Under the pieces are notes generated by a model that saw only the letters and a list, made by a program, of their open reading frames with translations, did not search any database and was not told where the DNA came from. DNA of 64,000 nucleotides, from contig OY856412.1 of assembly GCA_963693085.1 (NCBI GenBank), positions 1,412,498,394-1,412,562,393 on the forward strand, written 5' to 3'. The translations under genes and the position numbers were made by a program. Below, piece after piece: positions 24,027-36,740 of the stretch. The DNA comes from Alisma plantago-aquatica (taxonomy: Eukaryota > Streptophyta > Magnoliopsida > Alismatales > Alismataceae). The first letter of the stretch is position 1, and every line of letters starts with the position of its first letter.

Positions 24027-25084
24027 CTACCTTAGTTGTTGGTTCACTTCATCATCACTCACTAGACACTCCCACTTCAAATGTCCAGTATGCCCACACT
24101 TGTAGCAAACTCGAGTCTCAAACTGTGGCCTAGACAACCCTATCACCGACATTGACGTTGTGTTGTGAGCTCTAACAGGTGGAAAGATACAGTCTCTACC
24201 TTTACTAGGTGACCACTGCGTCAGAGCACTAAACTTTTGTGACATTGGCAATGCAGAAAACATCAGCTTCTTAAAGTCTCCTGACGAACGTCCCTGGAAC
24301 TTGTCTCCTGTCTCTCTATCACAGATCGCTCTATCCTCCAGACAAACTCCACAAACATGGCAAACCTTTCTCGATTCTCCAAAGTAGCTGACGGGGTAGA
24401 CAACTAGGTGTTCAACCCCTTCTCAAAATGGACAATCTACTTATCCTCTGTAGCAGTCATGTGAGAACATATGTGAAGAAGCTCCATAAACTTAGCCTTG
24501 TACTCATTGATAGACATATGTCCCTGCCAGATCTGCTCAAACTGGATGATCTTCTTGTCCATATAGGTAAGTGGAAAGTATTGAGTGATGAACTCACGTT
24601 AGAACTCCTCCCAACCTATAGCCTCTTCAGGCCTCCACTCCTCCTCTATGGCCCACATGTGGTCAGCACTCCACTTCAAAAGGTACATCGCATGCTTCAC
24701 CTTATCCACTTCGAGGATACTAAGGATCTTAAAGGCTTTCTCAAGCTCAGTAAGCCACATATCCACATCTACTGGATCATTCATCCTAGCATATTCCAAA
24801 GCTCCAACCCAGCAAAGCCACTCAAAAGTCTTCCCAGTACCCAAATATTTAGTATGGGGAATCGGTGCCCTAGGCTGAGGTGCAGGCATCTTGTCCGCCA
24901 TATGAGTCATAGTTGTCAAAAACTACACAATAAGAGATTGAAAGAAAGGATTTTCAAGCATGGTTGTCTAAAACTGGGGGACTTCAGGCACTTGATCTTC
25001 TCGTGCCTGCTTCCTTGCACCACCACCTGGTGCAACAACACTTCTTTCAACAACATGTTCTTTCTGTTCTCCAGACATCTTTAA
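24027..25084 (-). pseudogene. Gag of gypsy element C (broken)
   Basis: Translation from about 25084 down gives a charged N-terminus (MSGEQKEHV...). The capsid-like core follows, with the segments YLGTGKTFEWLCWVGALEY, VDMWLTELEKAF and VDKVKHAMYLLK, then INEYKAKFMELL in another frame segment. It ends with the zinc knuckle CYKCGHTGHLKWEC (C-x2-C-x4-H-x4-C intact, near 24090). At least three stops or shifts interrupt it. The long opposite-strand frame at 24428-25084 is only a shadow. Confidence 0.88.
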
Positions 25085-25195
25085 GCTTTCCCCTTCTTCT
25101 TCTGCATAAGTAGAAGTCACTATAATACATAATGGAGGACACAAGAATAGACACAAACTGTACTCCTAGGTCCATGTAGACTCAACAAACCTAAA

Positions 25196-25207
25196 GCTTT
25201 GATACCA
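25196..25207 (-). other. Primer-binding site of element C
   Basis: TGGTATCAAAGC on the minus strand, one mismatch from the initiator-tRNA-Met site TGGTATCAGAGC, seven bases inside the LTR end at 25215. It confirms the minus orientation and that the right-hand LTR is the 5' LTR. Confidence 0.8.
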
Positions 25208-25214
25208 CCAAAGG

Positions 25215-28200
25215 TGACACCCCTCGCCACACAAAGCGAGATTACTCAAAACCAAACACAATTAACCACTAACCAGCGGATCACAGGAAAATACTAAAAA
25301 TTTAAAACTATTTTTTACTATTTTATATCAAAAACCTTTACATACGAGTCCTTTCATGTTATAGAGCACTTACCATGGGTGTCATCAATCTATTACAAGA
25401 AAATCTATCTAAAACATATATACATATATCCAACACAGATGAGCACAAAAAGGGCACACGAGCCAACCATATGTCAAAAGCACATCTACAAAACACCCCC
25501 AAAGACTTGAGTGTACAGGGATTACTCTAGGACTCTAACGTTAAAAGAACATCCCATAACATTTCCAACATTGTTAGCTACTGCCTTTCTTATTTCTCCT
25601 CAACCTCAGCTGCATGATCTTTTCCTCCTTGTATATGTCCACCTAAAAAGGATGTAGGAAACCCACGGGGTGAGATTCCAAATCTTAGAGGGAGATTTAA
25701 CTCCCCACCAACTCTATTATAGCACATGTAATAAAGCAAATAGTAAAGTTACAACCATGATAAGCATGTAATCATTATTAACAGAATAATAATTTACTAC
25801 TAGATTATGAAACATCTTATCATTATAAAAGGAATATGAAGAACATGTATATTCACTATTCACTATAATGTATAAAAGCAAGAAGGCCTCATCCAGTGTT
25901 TTTACATTTGATCCTACACAAGTATACTACATGGCTGTTTACATATTTTATTTTTCGCTGAGGATTTGAGTCATACCACCTAAATCCAACTGACCACTGC
26001 TAAGTCAAAATCAGTGCCATACAAGGTCTAGTAGAAGATCTGGAATCCATGACCTCACCCGCTCGGTCAGTACGAGTGAACCTACAATGACATCACCAGT
26101 CAAACTACTACCAACGGCATATAGTCCATCTATACAAACCTAACCCACCTTAGTAAAGGTCATGATGCTAATGAAAGTGAGCTATGGCTCGTAGCTGTAC
26201 TCTTCCCAAGGTATGGCCCGCAACTAATCATGTATCACATATCACTGAGCTACAGAACAAAGTCGCACTCCTACCAGGGTATGGCCCGCAACCAATCATG
26301 TATCACATATCCAAAACATAAGGGGATATTTGTCCTCACCCCTACATATTGAAAAATATGTGCTCCGACTTAAACTCATTTCACCATCCAACAAATGCTA
26401 ACACTGAATGGATCTATGGCACAGGGCAAGCTACATGATTAAGTTCCACTTGATTAGTTAGGTCATTTAAGTGCCTTTTAGCATAAATCAAGTTACAACA
26501 TATAAACTTTAAACAAGTTCTAAAAAACAAGGGAATAATACATTACCAAAAAATATTTGAGCATATAAGGTATGATCTCATTACATTATCACTCGATGCT
26601 TTCCATAAACCATATTTTTCATCAAAAGGACCACATACTTTGAGGTAGCAACCCTCATCTCATTGATGAGGAAATTATCACCTCATATTAGGAAATAAAC
26701 CATCATTTGGTCATAATACATGTTCACCTCCTCTTTCCATTATACCAGTATCTCACATGTCTCATAAGGCCCATTCAATCATATCATAAACATCATAGCT
26801 CTTATCTAGCTATGCTTAACAACTTATGACACCTACATGGTTAGAGACTTATAATAAGAAAGATAATACTTCATTATTAGTACCATCTCATAAAGGCCCA
26901 TATCATTCACACTACATCATTAGGGTTAGGGTTCTCTTTAACCAATTAGGGTTTACAGGGTTGGATCAATATCTATCAACTATAGAGTATCTTATAAGAT
27001 TAAAGGTTATGGAAAACTGTACTTCCTTGTTGCTCATACTAACACCACATAGGGTGTCCTATCATACCATATAACTCCATCATTAACATGATGTATCTTG
27101 ACTACCATTACAAGATATCTGTTTCATATGGCTAGAGGGATCCTAGTCTCATCATCTACATGTGTCATCCTGACCACACAAAGGTGTGTCGGGCAAGCTC
27201 ATCTAAGGATATCGGTTTACCATCACTCTAATCATATCAGGTTAGCTACACTTGAGATGTATCAGTTTAGGCCTCAAGGTTAGTGACATGTAATGTGTAT
27301 CGATTTCGGCCTCAAGGTGTCAGGTTGATACTTGACATTGAGTGTCGATGTGTCCCCACCATAACATGTCGACTATCTCTATATGCAAGACACAAGTGGT
27401 TAACCTCCCCAAGGTGTGTCGTTTTAACCCTACTTGAAAGTGTGTCAGGTTAGACACCATCATGTCAGCCTCTTGCTCAACCAAGGGCATCTCGAATTGG
27501 CACTTCAAGGCACACCTACTCATAAGATATCATCATGGTCATGTTGGGCTAGCACCCTCAACATATCGGTCTAAGGTGTCGGCTAGCAAAGCATATCAGT
27601 TTAGCCCCTCTAGAGCATGTCAGGTTTGAACTAGCTTGGAGTGTTGTCTTGATCAAGGTGTGTCGACTTGTAATATTCAACCATAGGATATCAGCCACTA
27701 GTTCAATTGTTATCATGCTAGGAGAGGACAAGATATGGACAACAAACTCAATGAGGTTCCTTCATCAAATCAGTTCTCAAGACCATCATTAACTACTATA
27801 TGAGATAAATGATTTAGAGATGAGAATCAATATAAGCACATGAAAGAGTGGAATAATAAAGAAGGCTAAGAGTTATATAACTCGATCACCACCAAGATCC
27901 AAGCTCCAAGGTCAAGCTTCAAGCTTACAAGCTCAAGGTTGAATATGACCCACCAAACTTGACCACCACCACGCCTCCAAGGTAGAAGATGAAAGATGAT
28001 CAAGGAACACCACAAGCTTGGGACTCATCCTCCAAGCTCCAAGAGAACCTCTACAGCTCCTAAAGCTTCTCAATGTCATACACCAAGAAGGAGAGAAAAC
28101 AAGAATGGCCAAAAGGATTCTCTTGCATGGAGAGAAAGAAGACTATATACTAGGGGGAAGAAAGAGAGGTCATGGGAAAGGTAACATCATCTTAGGAGCC

Positions 28201-28617
28201 TAGGTGACACTTGTACACAAAAATGGTGCCACATGCAAGGCATGGTGATATGATCTAGGCTAGATCTCAGCCTCTTGGTCTCCTACTAAGATCGCGGCCT
28301 CACTAACCCGATATACCATATCCCCCACACACAAACTAATATGAATGCTTCCAACTCCTCCAAATCAAGATGCATCTCCTCCTAAACACTCACCAGACTG
28401 AGATGCATCCCCATGCTTACTCTCAAACTGATATGCAGCCTCTCCAAGGCTCTCTAACCCAAGATAACACATCTAGGTGCAAAACACACCTCATTCATGT
28501 GTTCTACACATCACCAAGGATGGTACCACACAACCAAGACCCAAACAAGGTGCCAATACCTCTCTCTCTCCTCTAGGTGATGCCAAGAGAGAGAAGAAAC
28601 ATTCTAGAGGTGGTAAA
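25215..28617 (-). mobile_element. 5' LTR of gypsy element C, major part
   Basis: On the minus strand the LTR ends GAGGGGTGTCA at 25215. It is interrupted at 28617 by element D and resumes at 38968-39175, about 3.6 kb in all. It aligns with 14084-17110 throughout (for example CTCCTCAACCTCAGCTGCATG at 25597 and 14082). The degenerate AAGGTGTGTCG-type word array is at about 27180-27700. No genes. Confidence 0.85.
28613..28617. repeat. Target site duplication of D, left copy (GTAAA)
   Basis: Matches 38963-38967 exactly. Removing D and one copy rebuilds the family-C LTR as in 17107-17130. Confidence 0.9.
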
Positions 28618-29058
28618 TGTAACATAATGAATCCTAGACATTTTGCCTTTTAGCCCTCTTTCCAATCTTTTCCTTTCATTTCTATCCTCTTTGGCCTTTC
28701 TATTTAATTTGTGGAGAATATAATGATTTAGTGAACATTTATTCACCTTTTATGCCAATAAAAGGGTTTTTTGCACAAATACCTCAGTAGAAGTCTAAGT
28801 AGTGGGCCTGATATGCTATTGTTCACTTAAGTAATAAAAATAATAAAAGAGTTCGTGCTAGAACTTTATAGGACTTTTTAGAATATGGAAAAAGAAGAGA
28901 AACTCTCAAATATACAAAAAGGAGATAATATGGAATATATTGTTTCAAAAATCACAAAGAGGAAAAACCCACGAGATAATTTGATATACAATTCCATTTT
29001 CTTGAGCTAAAAGTTACTTAAGGGCCAAGTATCACCCAATTTGGAAAGTATATATATA

Positions 29059-29373
29059 GGCCTTTTTTAATACCCGCGCGGGTCGCCTGGAGTTTCACTA
29101 CCCGACAGCCCAAAAAGTAACTCTCCTGGCCACAAAAGTAACTCCTGAGATCAAAAGAGTAACTATATTGATAAAAAAGTAACAGTGCAGAAAATATACA
29201 ATCAGTAAATATATGGATGTATTTTTTGGTTTTGGTGGGGCAAATGATATTATTTTTGGATGAATTTTTTTGAAGAGCTAGTTAAAATTCTCCTCTACAA
29301 TTGTGAATTTTTTTTAAAAAAAGTGATTGGAAGGGTGGGCGGGTAGCTACCCGCGCGGGTATTAAAGATGAGC

Positions 29374-29375
<2 letters not shown>
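29059..29375. mobile_element. MITE with CCCGCGCGGG terminal inverted repeats
   Basis: A 317 bp insertion present in the 5' but not the 3' LTR of D. The ends are about 27 bp inverted repeats: GGCCTTTTTTAATACCCG at the left and the reverse complement of CGGGTATTAAAGATGAGCCC at the right. Both contain the perfect palindrome ACCCGCGCGGGT. It lies between TA-repeat tracts, so the target duplication cannot be read. It is non-coding. The superfamily is uncertain (Mutator-like is possible). Confidence 0.8.

Positions 29376-29376
<1 letters not shown>

Positions 29377-29460
<84 letters not shown>
29377..29460. repeat. (TA)n microsatellite
   Basis: A TA run of about 84 bp next to the MITE. The 3' LTR of D has a shorter run at the homologous site (34664-34696). 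Confidence 0.95.
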
Positions 29461-29466
<6 letters not shown>

Positions 29467-32226
29467 TTACTAAAGGAAAATAGGAAATAAGCCAAAAAAG
29501 AGAAATAAAATAGTTAATATCCTCAAATTGGAAAACTAATTCCAAATTCGCATTCTAAATATGAAAATAAGCCTTTGGGCAAGTTTTCAACTAATTTGGA
29601 TAATATTTGGATATAGGAGAAAGTAGGAGAGAGAGAGTGTGTGGAAGATTCATTTTGATAATTAATTAAATAAATAACATAAACATGATCAATTAATGGC
29701 AAAATCATATCTAAGACATTAATTGGGACATGTGGGTGAAATATCATCATATTTGGATAATCTTAGAGTCATAAATAAAGGAAGAGAGAGAAAACAAAGA
29801 ATTGCCTAATTATCTAGTTTAAGTTTCTCAAAACAAAAAATAAACTCCATATTCGGATTCTATGCCTCGAAAATAGCCAGGGAGTCAACTTTCATCAAAT
29901 TTGGGTATCGTTTGGGCATCCAATTAAGAAGAGAGAAAATCATTAATTAATATCATGTCACTTTAATAGAATTTGAATAGGAATCAAAATTTAATGTCAC
30001 GCGCCCATTGTGATTTTGTGTTGATCATCAGACATTGGATCTAGAATCAGATGACTCTAGACTTATCACCTAGATCGCCCTTGTAAGGAAAGTAGTGTGG
30101 GATTTTGTGTTCAGTTTCTTCTCGGATTTTCTCCCTCAATTCATGTTCATTTAACATGATTTTTCATGCGTTGGATTTGTGAGAGAATTCCACAGCCAAT
30201 GAGCCCTAATTCAGGACCTATGGTTGAGAAACCAAGAAACCCCAAAACTCTTGCCTCCCAATCTTCGGCTGCCCTATTAAAAACCCTAGATACCTTCCCC
30301 TCACCTATATATTTCCCTACCCTGAGCATCCCCATCTCCTTTGCAACTCAAAACACCCCTCGATTGCTAGTTTCCTCAAAGTTTGACCACTCAACGAGTG
30401 GTCAAAGGCCCTAGATTTGTAATGCATCTCTCTCTCTCCTCTCTCTGTCTCCGACAAAATCAAACGTGCCATCGAGTTTGGTTACTTCTCTTCTTTCATT
30501 TGATTACTCACACGTTGGTTTTTGTCGCACATAGAGACTTTGCCAAAAAATTTACCTCAGCCTCACTGGCCATGGCATGGGGCGAGTGGGGAAGAAACCA
30601 TCTATTTGAATGACTGTTTTACCCCTCCATTCTCCCTTCTTTCCATCTCTGTTTCACAGAGGACATTCTCGTCCTTTTAATTTTTATTTTCTCGGCTTTG
30701 ACCAGTGTAAGTTGAGAGCGGACCATTGACTTGGCCACTTTCCATTGGGCCAAGCAGTGGGCTCGGCCCCACCCTCTCTCGCTCTCTCTCTACTGTGTAA
30801 ATGAAAATCAATTTTAGTGATTTTCCTATTGGTCAGAATCAAATAAATCATAGTAATTAATTCCATGGTCCAAAAATAAAAATAAGACATGTTTTGAACT
30901 CGAAAAAAATCCCCTCTATCTATTAATAATAATTTCGACATGTGATTCTGAGTTTTTCAAACAAGTGTTTTTGGGAATGATTTAATTAAGTAAAAAATAA
31001 CTAAAAATACCTCTAAAAGTCCATATCTTCAAAATACATAAAAGTATATGTTATTTTGATTAGAAAACACTAATTAAGATAGTAGTGATGGTTTTAGGAC
31101 CTAAATCGATGGTATGTAGAAAAAGTTAGTAACTTTTTAAGTCTTTAATGAATGAATATAGTTCTAATGCATGAACATGGTAATGATGTTAGGACAAGTG
31201 GACTCTGATCTTGTTTAAAGGTTCTTAAAAGTGGTTTCTAGGACTCTAAGGAAGAGGTATATGCATCTAACACCTTAGTTGGGAAATATTATGCCTTAAC
31301 CTACTTTTTCCCTAATGAGTCTTAGTTGAATCTAATTCTCTATTCTTGAAACCTAATGTACTTATGCCTCAAATCAGATTATTGTTTCATATTATTTGAG
31401 TCTTATACCCCACTGCCATACTTGTTGATTATTATATTTACTCTTGTCATGACTACTTTTCTAGCATGTAGATTTATGTTCTATTTAATTTAAAGTAGCG
31501 GTACTTATGTACAACCACCCACACATGGCATGCATTTCATCGCCCTAGGGAATGTTTTTATTCTTTCCATATTATTGTGTAGCTGACTGAGAATGTCTTA
31601 TTGTCCCCTCACCTATAGGTTAGAGGTCTAGTAGGTGCCTCAACCCTACTTAGTTAGGTAGACATAATTATCTTACATGCAATCCTTTTTGATATAATTG
31701 ATAATGGAAAATTTCTTTCGAATATAGCCTCATACTCTTGTTATCTTCATCTTATGATAAACCCTAGCCTATTTTTATTTGGTTTACTTATCTTCTTATC
31801 CTAGACTTGTTTTGTGACACATACTTTTCTTCCCTTTCCCTTTTGCTGGGTGCCTTCCAAACCACCCAGGTGCTGAACAAGGTGATGTATAAGATAAGAA
31901 GATCTTAGATTTTGTCTTGGACTTGGTTGATGGAGATGTTTCTTTGGAGACAAGATTGTAGTAGTTAGACTTCCCTCTATCTAGATCCTATTTGTGTATC
32001 TTGATGTAAACCCAAAAGGGATAATGATGTATTCTTGTATAATCTTTTATAAAATTGATTATAGTCAGTTATTCTTTATTTTGTTGCTTTCCAATGGTCT
32101 TTTGTATACCATATAAATAGAGATTTGAACATTTTACACCCTTTTCAACATACTTTTTGATTATGTTGGGAATGGAGGTTTGATATTTCAATTTTTTAGT
32201 AAAGGGGTGATATCGCCTCTTTTACA

Positions 32227-34213
32227 ACATGGTATCATGGCCCATGGTAGTCGGAATATGACTATTTCAGTTTTGATTCCTTAGTTAGAATCCTTGCCTT
32301 ACATAGTTTCCTGTTAAGTTACATGCTTACCCTGGATTTGATGAAAGGTTGATTTAGGATCTTATAGTTACACATTAGAATCACGTTGAGTAAAAAACCT
32401 AACATATTTACAATTGATTCTAATGTGTAACTACACGTTGAGTAAAAAACCTAACATATTTACAATTGAAAGATGCTTAAGTAATCATAATAACTTAATG
32501 TTGTTTAGGTTTGCCTTTAGGCAGCTATTAGATCATTAAGTTGAAGCAAAGGTGTCTAGAAAGGATCAGGTTCTGGGGCCTGTAAATATTTTCCCCCATG
32601 CCACTTGCTTGGTTTACGAGGACTCATAGATCCATATGATACCGACCTGGTCTGAGCTGATATGTATTGTCTAAAATAGTTTGCTTTTAGGCAATAGTAA
32701 TCTTAGACTTCTATGTTGTATATCTTTGAGAACCCTAAGTTTTAGGTGTATGATGACTTGTTTGAGGATGGATACCAAGATAGTTTCCTTATGTCCCTTA
32801 GGACTACATGCTTGGATAGTTTATCCCTAGAACTAGCCTTTGAAGTTTGGGGTTAAGTGAGCTATCAAAGTGCACAGTGGAAGTGTGATGGATCTTGTAC
32901 ATGGTGTAGTAGATTCATCCTTTAACCCTAGTGTAGTTTGTCTTGATAGGTCAAACTCTTTAAGGGGTGTATTATAGTTAGTTTGATTATCTTGGGTGGT
33001 TAGATTTCAAGGACAAAATCCTCTTTAGGGGGATGGAACCATGTGACATATTGAAATCTATCTATTCTATCTTTAAAAACCCTAACTCCATGGATAGGAG
33101 GTTAGTATGCTTAGATCCTCAACTTTGACCAAACATGTAATAGTGGTAATCCTAACCTACTTGTTCATATATTAATGAACATATAATGATCATCTGAGGA
33201 ATAATTTATATGTTCAAACCCTAATGAATATCCAATGCACATAATATGGGTCACTCACATATTAATACTAATTATGGATACACATGATGCTAATAATGTC
33301 ATGAACCTATAAACCTCAATGATATGATGAGAAAGAACAGTGTAACCTAATCTTGGCATTAATGCATGCTATAATGAAATATAATGATCAAGTTGATCCT
33401 AAACCCTAAGTTGTAATCATATAACCTTAACATATGCATCCTTCATGTCATTGATGATACATTAGTGACATTAGGTGGCATAATCAGATAACATGCCTTG
33501 ATACACATAAATGATATATAATCACCTAATCATAGATTAATCAAGTTATCGATATGAAATGCAGATCGCCTTGTCCTCTAATACACTCCTAATTAATCAC
33601 TAACCATGAATGGTATGTGAATCATAACATTAATATTTAATATGTTTCACCTTGTCTTTAAAATACATATAATGACTTCATTATGGATAAAAAGTAATTG
33701 GATTCACATAAATGGACATAATCAATAATAAGAAGTGAATAAATATGAGAAAGTGATGAATGATGACATTAATGTGAGCAAGAAAGGTAATGCGACAATG
33801 TTTAATATAGATGTAATTAATCAATGTGACATAATTTGGATTAATTGTAGACTTAATAATAAATGGGATAATTTCTTGTTCCATGCATAATAAGGAAATA
33901 TAACTCCCTTTGGAAACCAAGTGAATATGACATGACATAATTAAAAGAATAATAATGAGAATGTGATACCCTAATACATATAATGCTAATGATCCAAAAT
34001 GTTAATAATGTTAAATATCATAAAAGAAATCTTAATAGTGGAACCCTAGGTGATCCTTGAGAGTCTGACCTATGAGAAGTTTCTAGTGAAAGTTTTGGGG
34101 AAAGTTTTTTGTTGGAGGAACAACCTGAAGTTTTGTGATGAGATATTACACACTCACCTTTCCCTCTTTGATTGTGATTTTGTGGACGAAATCCTCTTTA
34201 AGGAGTGGAGTGA
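32227..34213 (+). other. Internal region of D, non-coding
   Basis: It starts with spacer ACA and the primer-binding site TGGTATCATGGCC (32230-32242), a variant of the Met site. It ends with the gypsy-like GACGAAATCC and purine tract AAGGAGTGGAGTGA before 34214. No frame encodes a recognisable retroelement protein. A 36 bp segment (CACGTTGAGTAAAAAACC...) is directly duplicated at 32382 and 32433. Confidence 0.8.
32382..32468 (+). repeat. Short direct duplication in the D leader
   Basis: About 36 identical bases occur at 32382-32417 and 32433-32468, separated by 15 bp, about 150 bp downstream of the primer-binding site. Confidence 0.8.
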
Positions 34214-34661
34214 TGTAAGATACTAAATCCTGGACATTTTGCCATTTGGTCCTCTTTCCAATCTTTTCCTTTTATTTCTATATTCTTTGGCCTTTCTATT
34301 TAATTTGTGGAGAATATAATGTTTTAGTGAACATTTGTTCACATTTTATGCCAATAAAGGGGTTTTATGCACAAATACCTCAGTAGAAATCTAAATAATG
34401 GGCTTGATGTGTAATTGTTCACTTAAATAATAAAAATAATAAAAGAGTTTGTGTTAGAACTTTCTAGGACTTTTTAGAATATAGAAAAAGAAGAGAAACA
34501 CTCAAATATATAAAAAAGAGATAATATGGAATAAAGGAGATAATATGGAATATATTGTTTCAAAAATCATAAAGAGGAAAACCCATGAGACAATTTGATA
34601 TACAATTTCGTTTTCTTGAACTAAAAGTTACTTAAGGGCCAAGTATCACCCAATTTGGAAA

Positions 34662-34698
<37 letters not shown>

Positions 34699-35882
34699 TC
34701 TTTATTAAAGGAAAATAGGAAATAAGCCAAAAAAAGAAATAAAATACTTAATGTCCTCAAATTGGAAAACTATTTCCAAATTTGTAATCGGAATAAGAAA
34801 ATAGTATTTGGGTAAGTTTTCAACTAATTTGGATAATATGTGGATAATGTGAGAAAGCAGGAGAGAGAAAGTGTTTAGATACTTCATTTTGATAATTAAT
34901 TAAATAAATCACATAAACATGATCAATGGATGGAAAAATTGTATCTAAGAAATTAATTGGGACACGTGGGTGAAATTTCATCATTTTTGGATAATCTTAA
35001 AGTCATAAATGAAGGAAGAGAGAGAAAATAAAGAATTGCCTAATTATCTAGTTTAAGTTTCTCAAAATGAAAAATAAACTCCAGATTCAGATTCTACACC
35101 TTGAAAATAGTCAGGGAGTCCATTTTCATCAAATTTGGGAATCGTTTGGGGTCCAATTGAGGGGAGAGAAAATTATTAATTATTATCATGACACTTTAGT
35201 CAAATTTGAATAGGAATCAAAATTTAATGTCACGTGCCCATTGAGATTTTGTGCTGATCACCGGTCGTTGGATCTAAAATCATATGGCTCTAGACTTGTC
35301 ACCTAGCCCGCGCTCACATGGAAAGTAGTGTGGGATTTTGCGTTCGGTTTTCTCAGATTTTCTCCGTCAATTCATGATCATTTAATAGGATTTTTCGTGC
35401 ATTGGATTTGTGAGAGAATTTTGCAGCCAACGAGCCCTAATTCAGGACCTATGGTTGAGAAACCAAGAAACCCCCAAAAGGTTGCCTCCTAAGCTTCTAC
35501 GACCCTATTAAAAACCCTAGATACCTTCCCCTCACCTTTATATTTCCCTACCCCGAGCATCTCCATCTCCTTTGCAACTCAAAGCACCCCTCAATTGCTA
35601 GTTTCCTCGAAGTTTGACCCCCCGACGAGCGGTCGAAGGCCCTGTATTTGTTGTGCTTCTCTCTCTCCCCTCTCTTCATCTCTGGCAAGCCTGACCTAAA
35701 AGACAACACGATAGGATATGTACCCTACTTTGGTAGATCTACATATCTACCATCACACATCCATGAGATGCACGCCGCACCATGTTTTAGTGTAACTTGC
35801 ACGTGGCCGATCAAGCTTTTCATGTTTGTCTCTTATGGAAAGCATCTTAAGCTTAATTTTTATTGAGGTATGTTATATATCA

Positions 35883-35938
<56 letters not shown>

Positions 35939-35939
35939 T

Positions 35940-36324
35940 CAGGCTAGAATACACTCGAGTGTACAGATTGCACAAACACACTCAAGTGTGTTTACATATC
36001 AAGACTATTTTTTGCAAAATGTAAACCATTGATCTTCTCCAACATACTATAACCAGGCTACATACAAATTATGAGCCCATTGGGATGAGTGTAACTCACT
36101 CATCTAAGGGCAAAAAAATTGACGCACATAACTAATTTGAAATGCATAATTTTTGTGGTCTTTATAACATGAACTATAAATGTCCAAATGTGCTCAAATT
36201 TTGCATATGAGTTATTCACAATATGTTTAAGAAGATCAATGGATTAGATTTAACAAAATATTACATCATGGAAAACTACTTGAGTGTATTCTGCTCTGAA
36301 TACACTTAAGTGTATTCTAGCCTG
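35940..36324. mobile_element. Inverted-repeat element with CAGGCTAGAATACACT ends
   Basis: The left end CAGGCTAGAATACACT is repeated inverted at the right end. The symmetry continues outward: (TA)n then (GA)n on the left mirror (CT)n then (TA)n on the right. Inside each end is a small palindrome (ACACTCGAGTGT, ACACTTAAGTGT). About 385 bp, non-coding and MITE-like. Superfamily and target duplication are unresolved because the flanks are microsatellites. Confidence 0.65.
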
Positions 36325-36326
36325 AC

Positions 36327-36396
<70 letters not shown>

Positions 36397-36589
36397 TATA
36401 TCCAATCAGCACATACTTATAGTATGTATCATATACATGCTATATCCACAAAACAAAACATGCAATCAAAAATATACGAGTGATGGTTATGGAAATACTA
36501 ATGAAATTCCTTGGATCCACAAGGAATTGCGACCACCTATGGTTCACATCATATGTATAAATCTATATTGGATAGTTGTAAAGGACCAG

Positions 36590-36740
36590 TCAGTCGTATG
36601 AACCCTTCAGTCGATTGATTGGCCTTCAGGTCAGTCGATAGGTTTCCTCCGGTCCGTCGACTAGTTTCTGGCATAGGCGATTGGTTGGACTCCTCTAGTT
36701 GATTGGTTGGGCCTCCCATTGATCCATTTCCTCCTCTTGT
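36590..36740 (-). repeat. Degenerate CAGTCGATTGGTT word cluster
   Basis: About six to seven variants of a TCGA-centred word (TCGATTGATTGG, AGTCGATAGG, CGTCGACTAG, GCGATTGGTTGG, GTTGATTGGTTGG) occur at about 20-25 bp spacing. The open frame across it on the minus strand shows no known domain. Confidence 0.5.

Larger units (their letters stand above)
28618..32226 (+). repeat. 5' LTR of D
   Basis: TGTAACATAATG ... CTCTTTTACA. Without the MITE at 29059-29375 it is about 3.29 kb, matching the 3' LTR without its insertion. A TATATATTT box at about 30306 in a CCCCTCACC...CCCTACCC context is the likely promoter and is conserved as TTATATTT near 35540 in the 3' LTR. Confidence 0.88.

Noticed and set aside
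24428..25084. 218-codon plus-strand open frame
   Set aside because: It lies opposite the gag gene of element C, whose minus-strand translation has gag-type segments and a C-x2-C-x4-H-x4-C knuckle. The plus frame has no domain and is a shadow.
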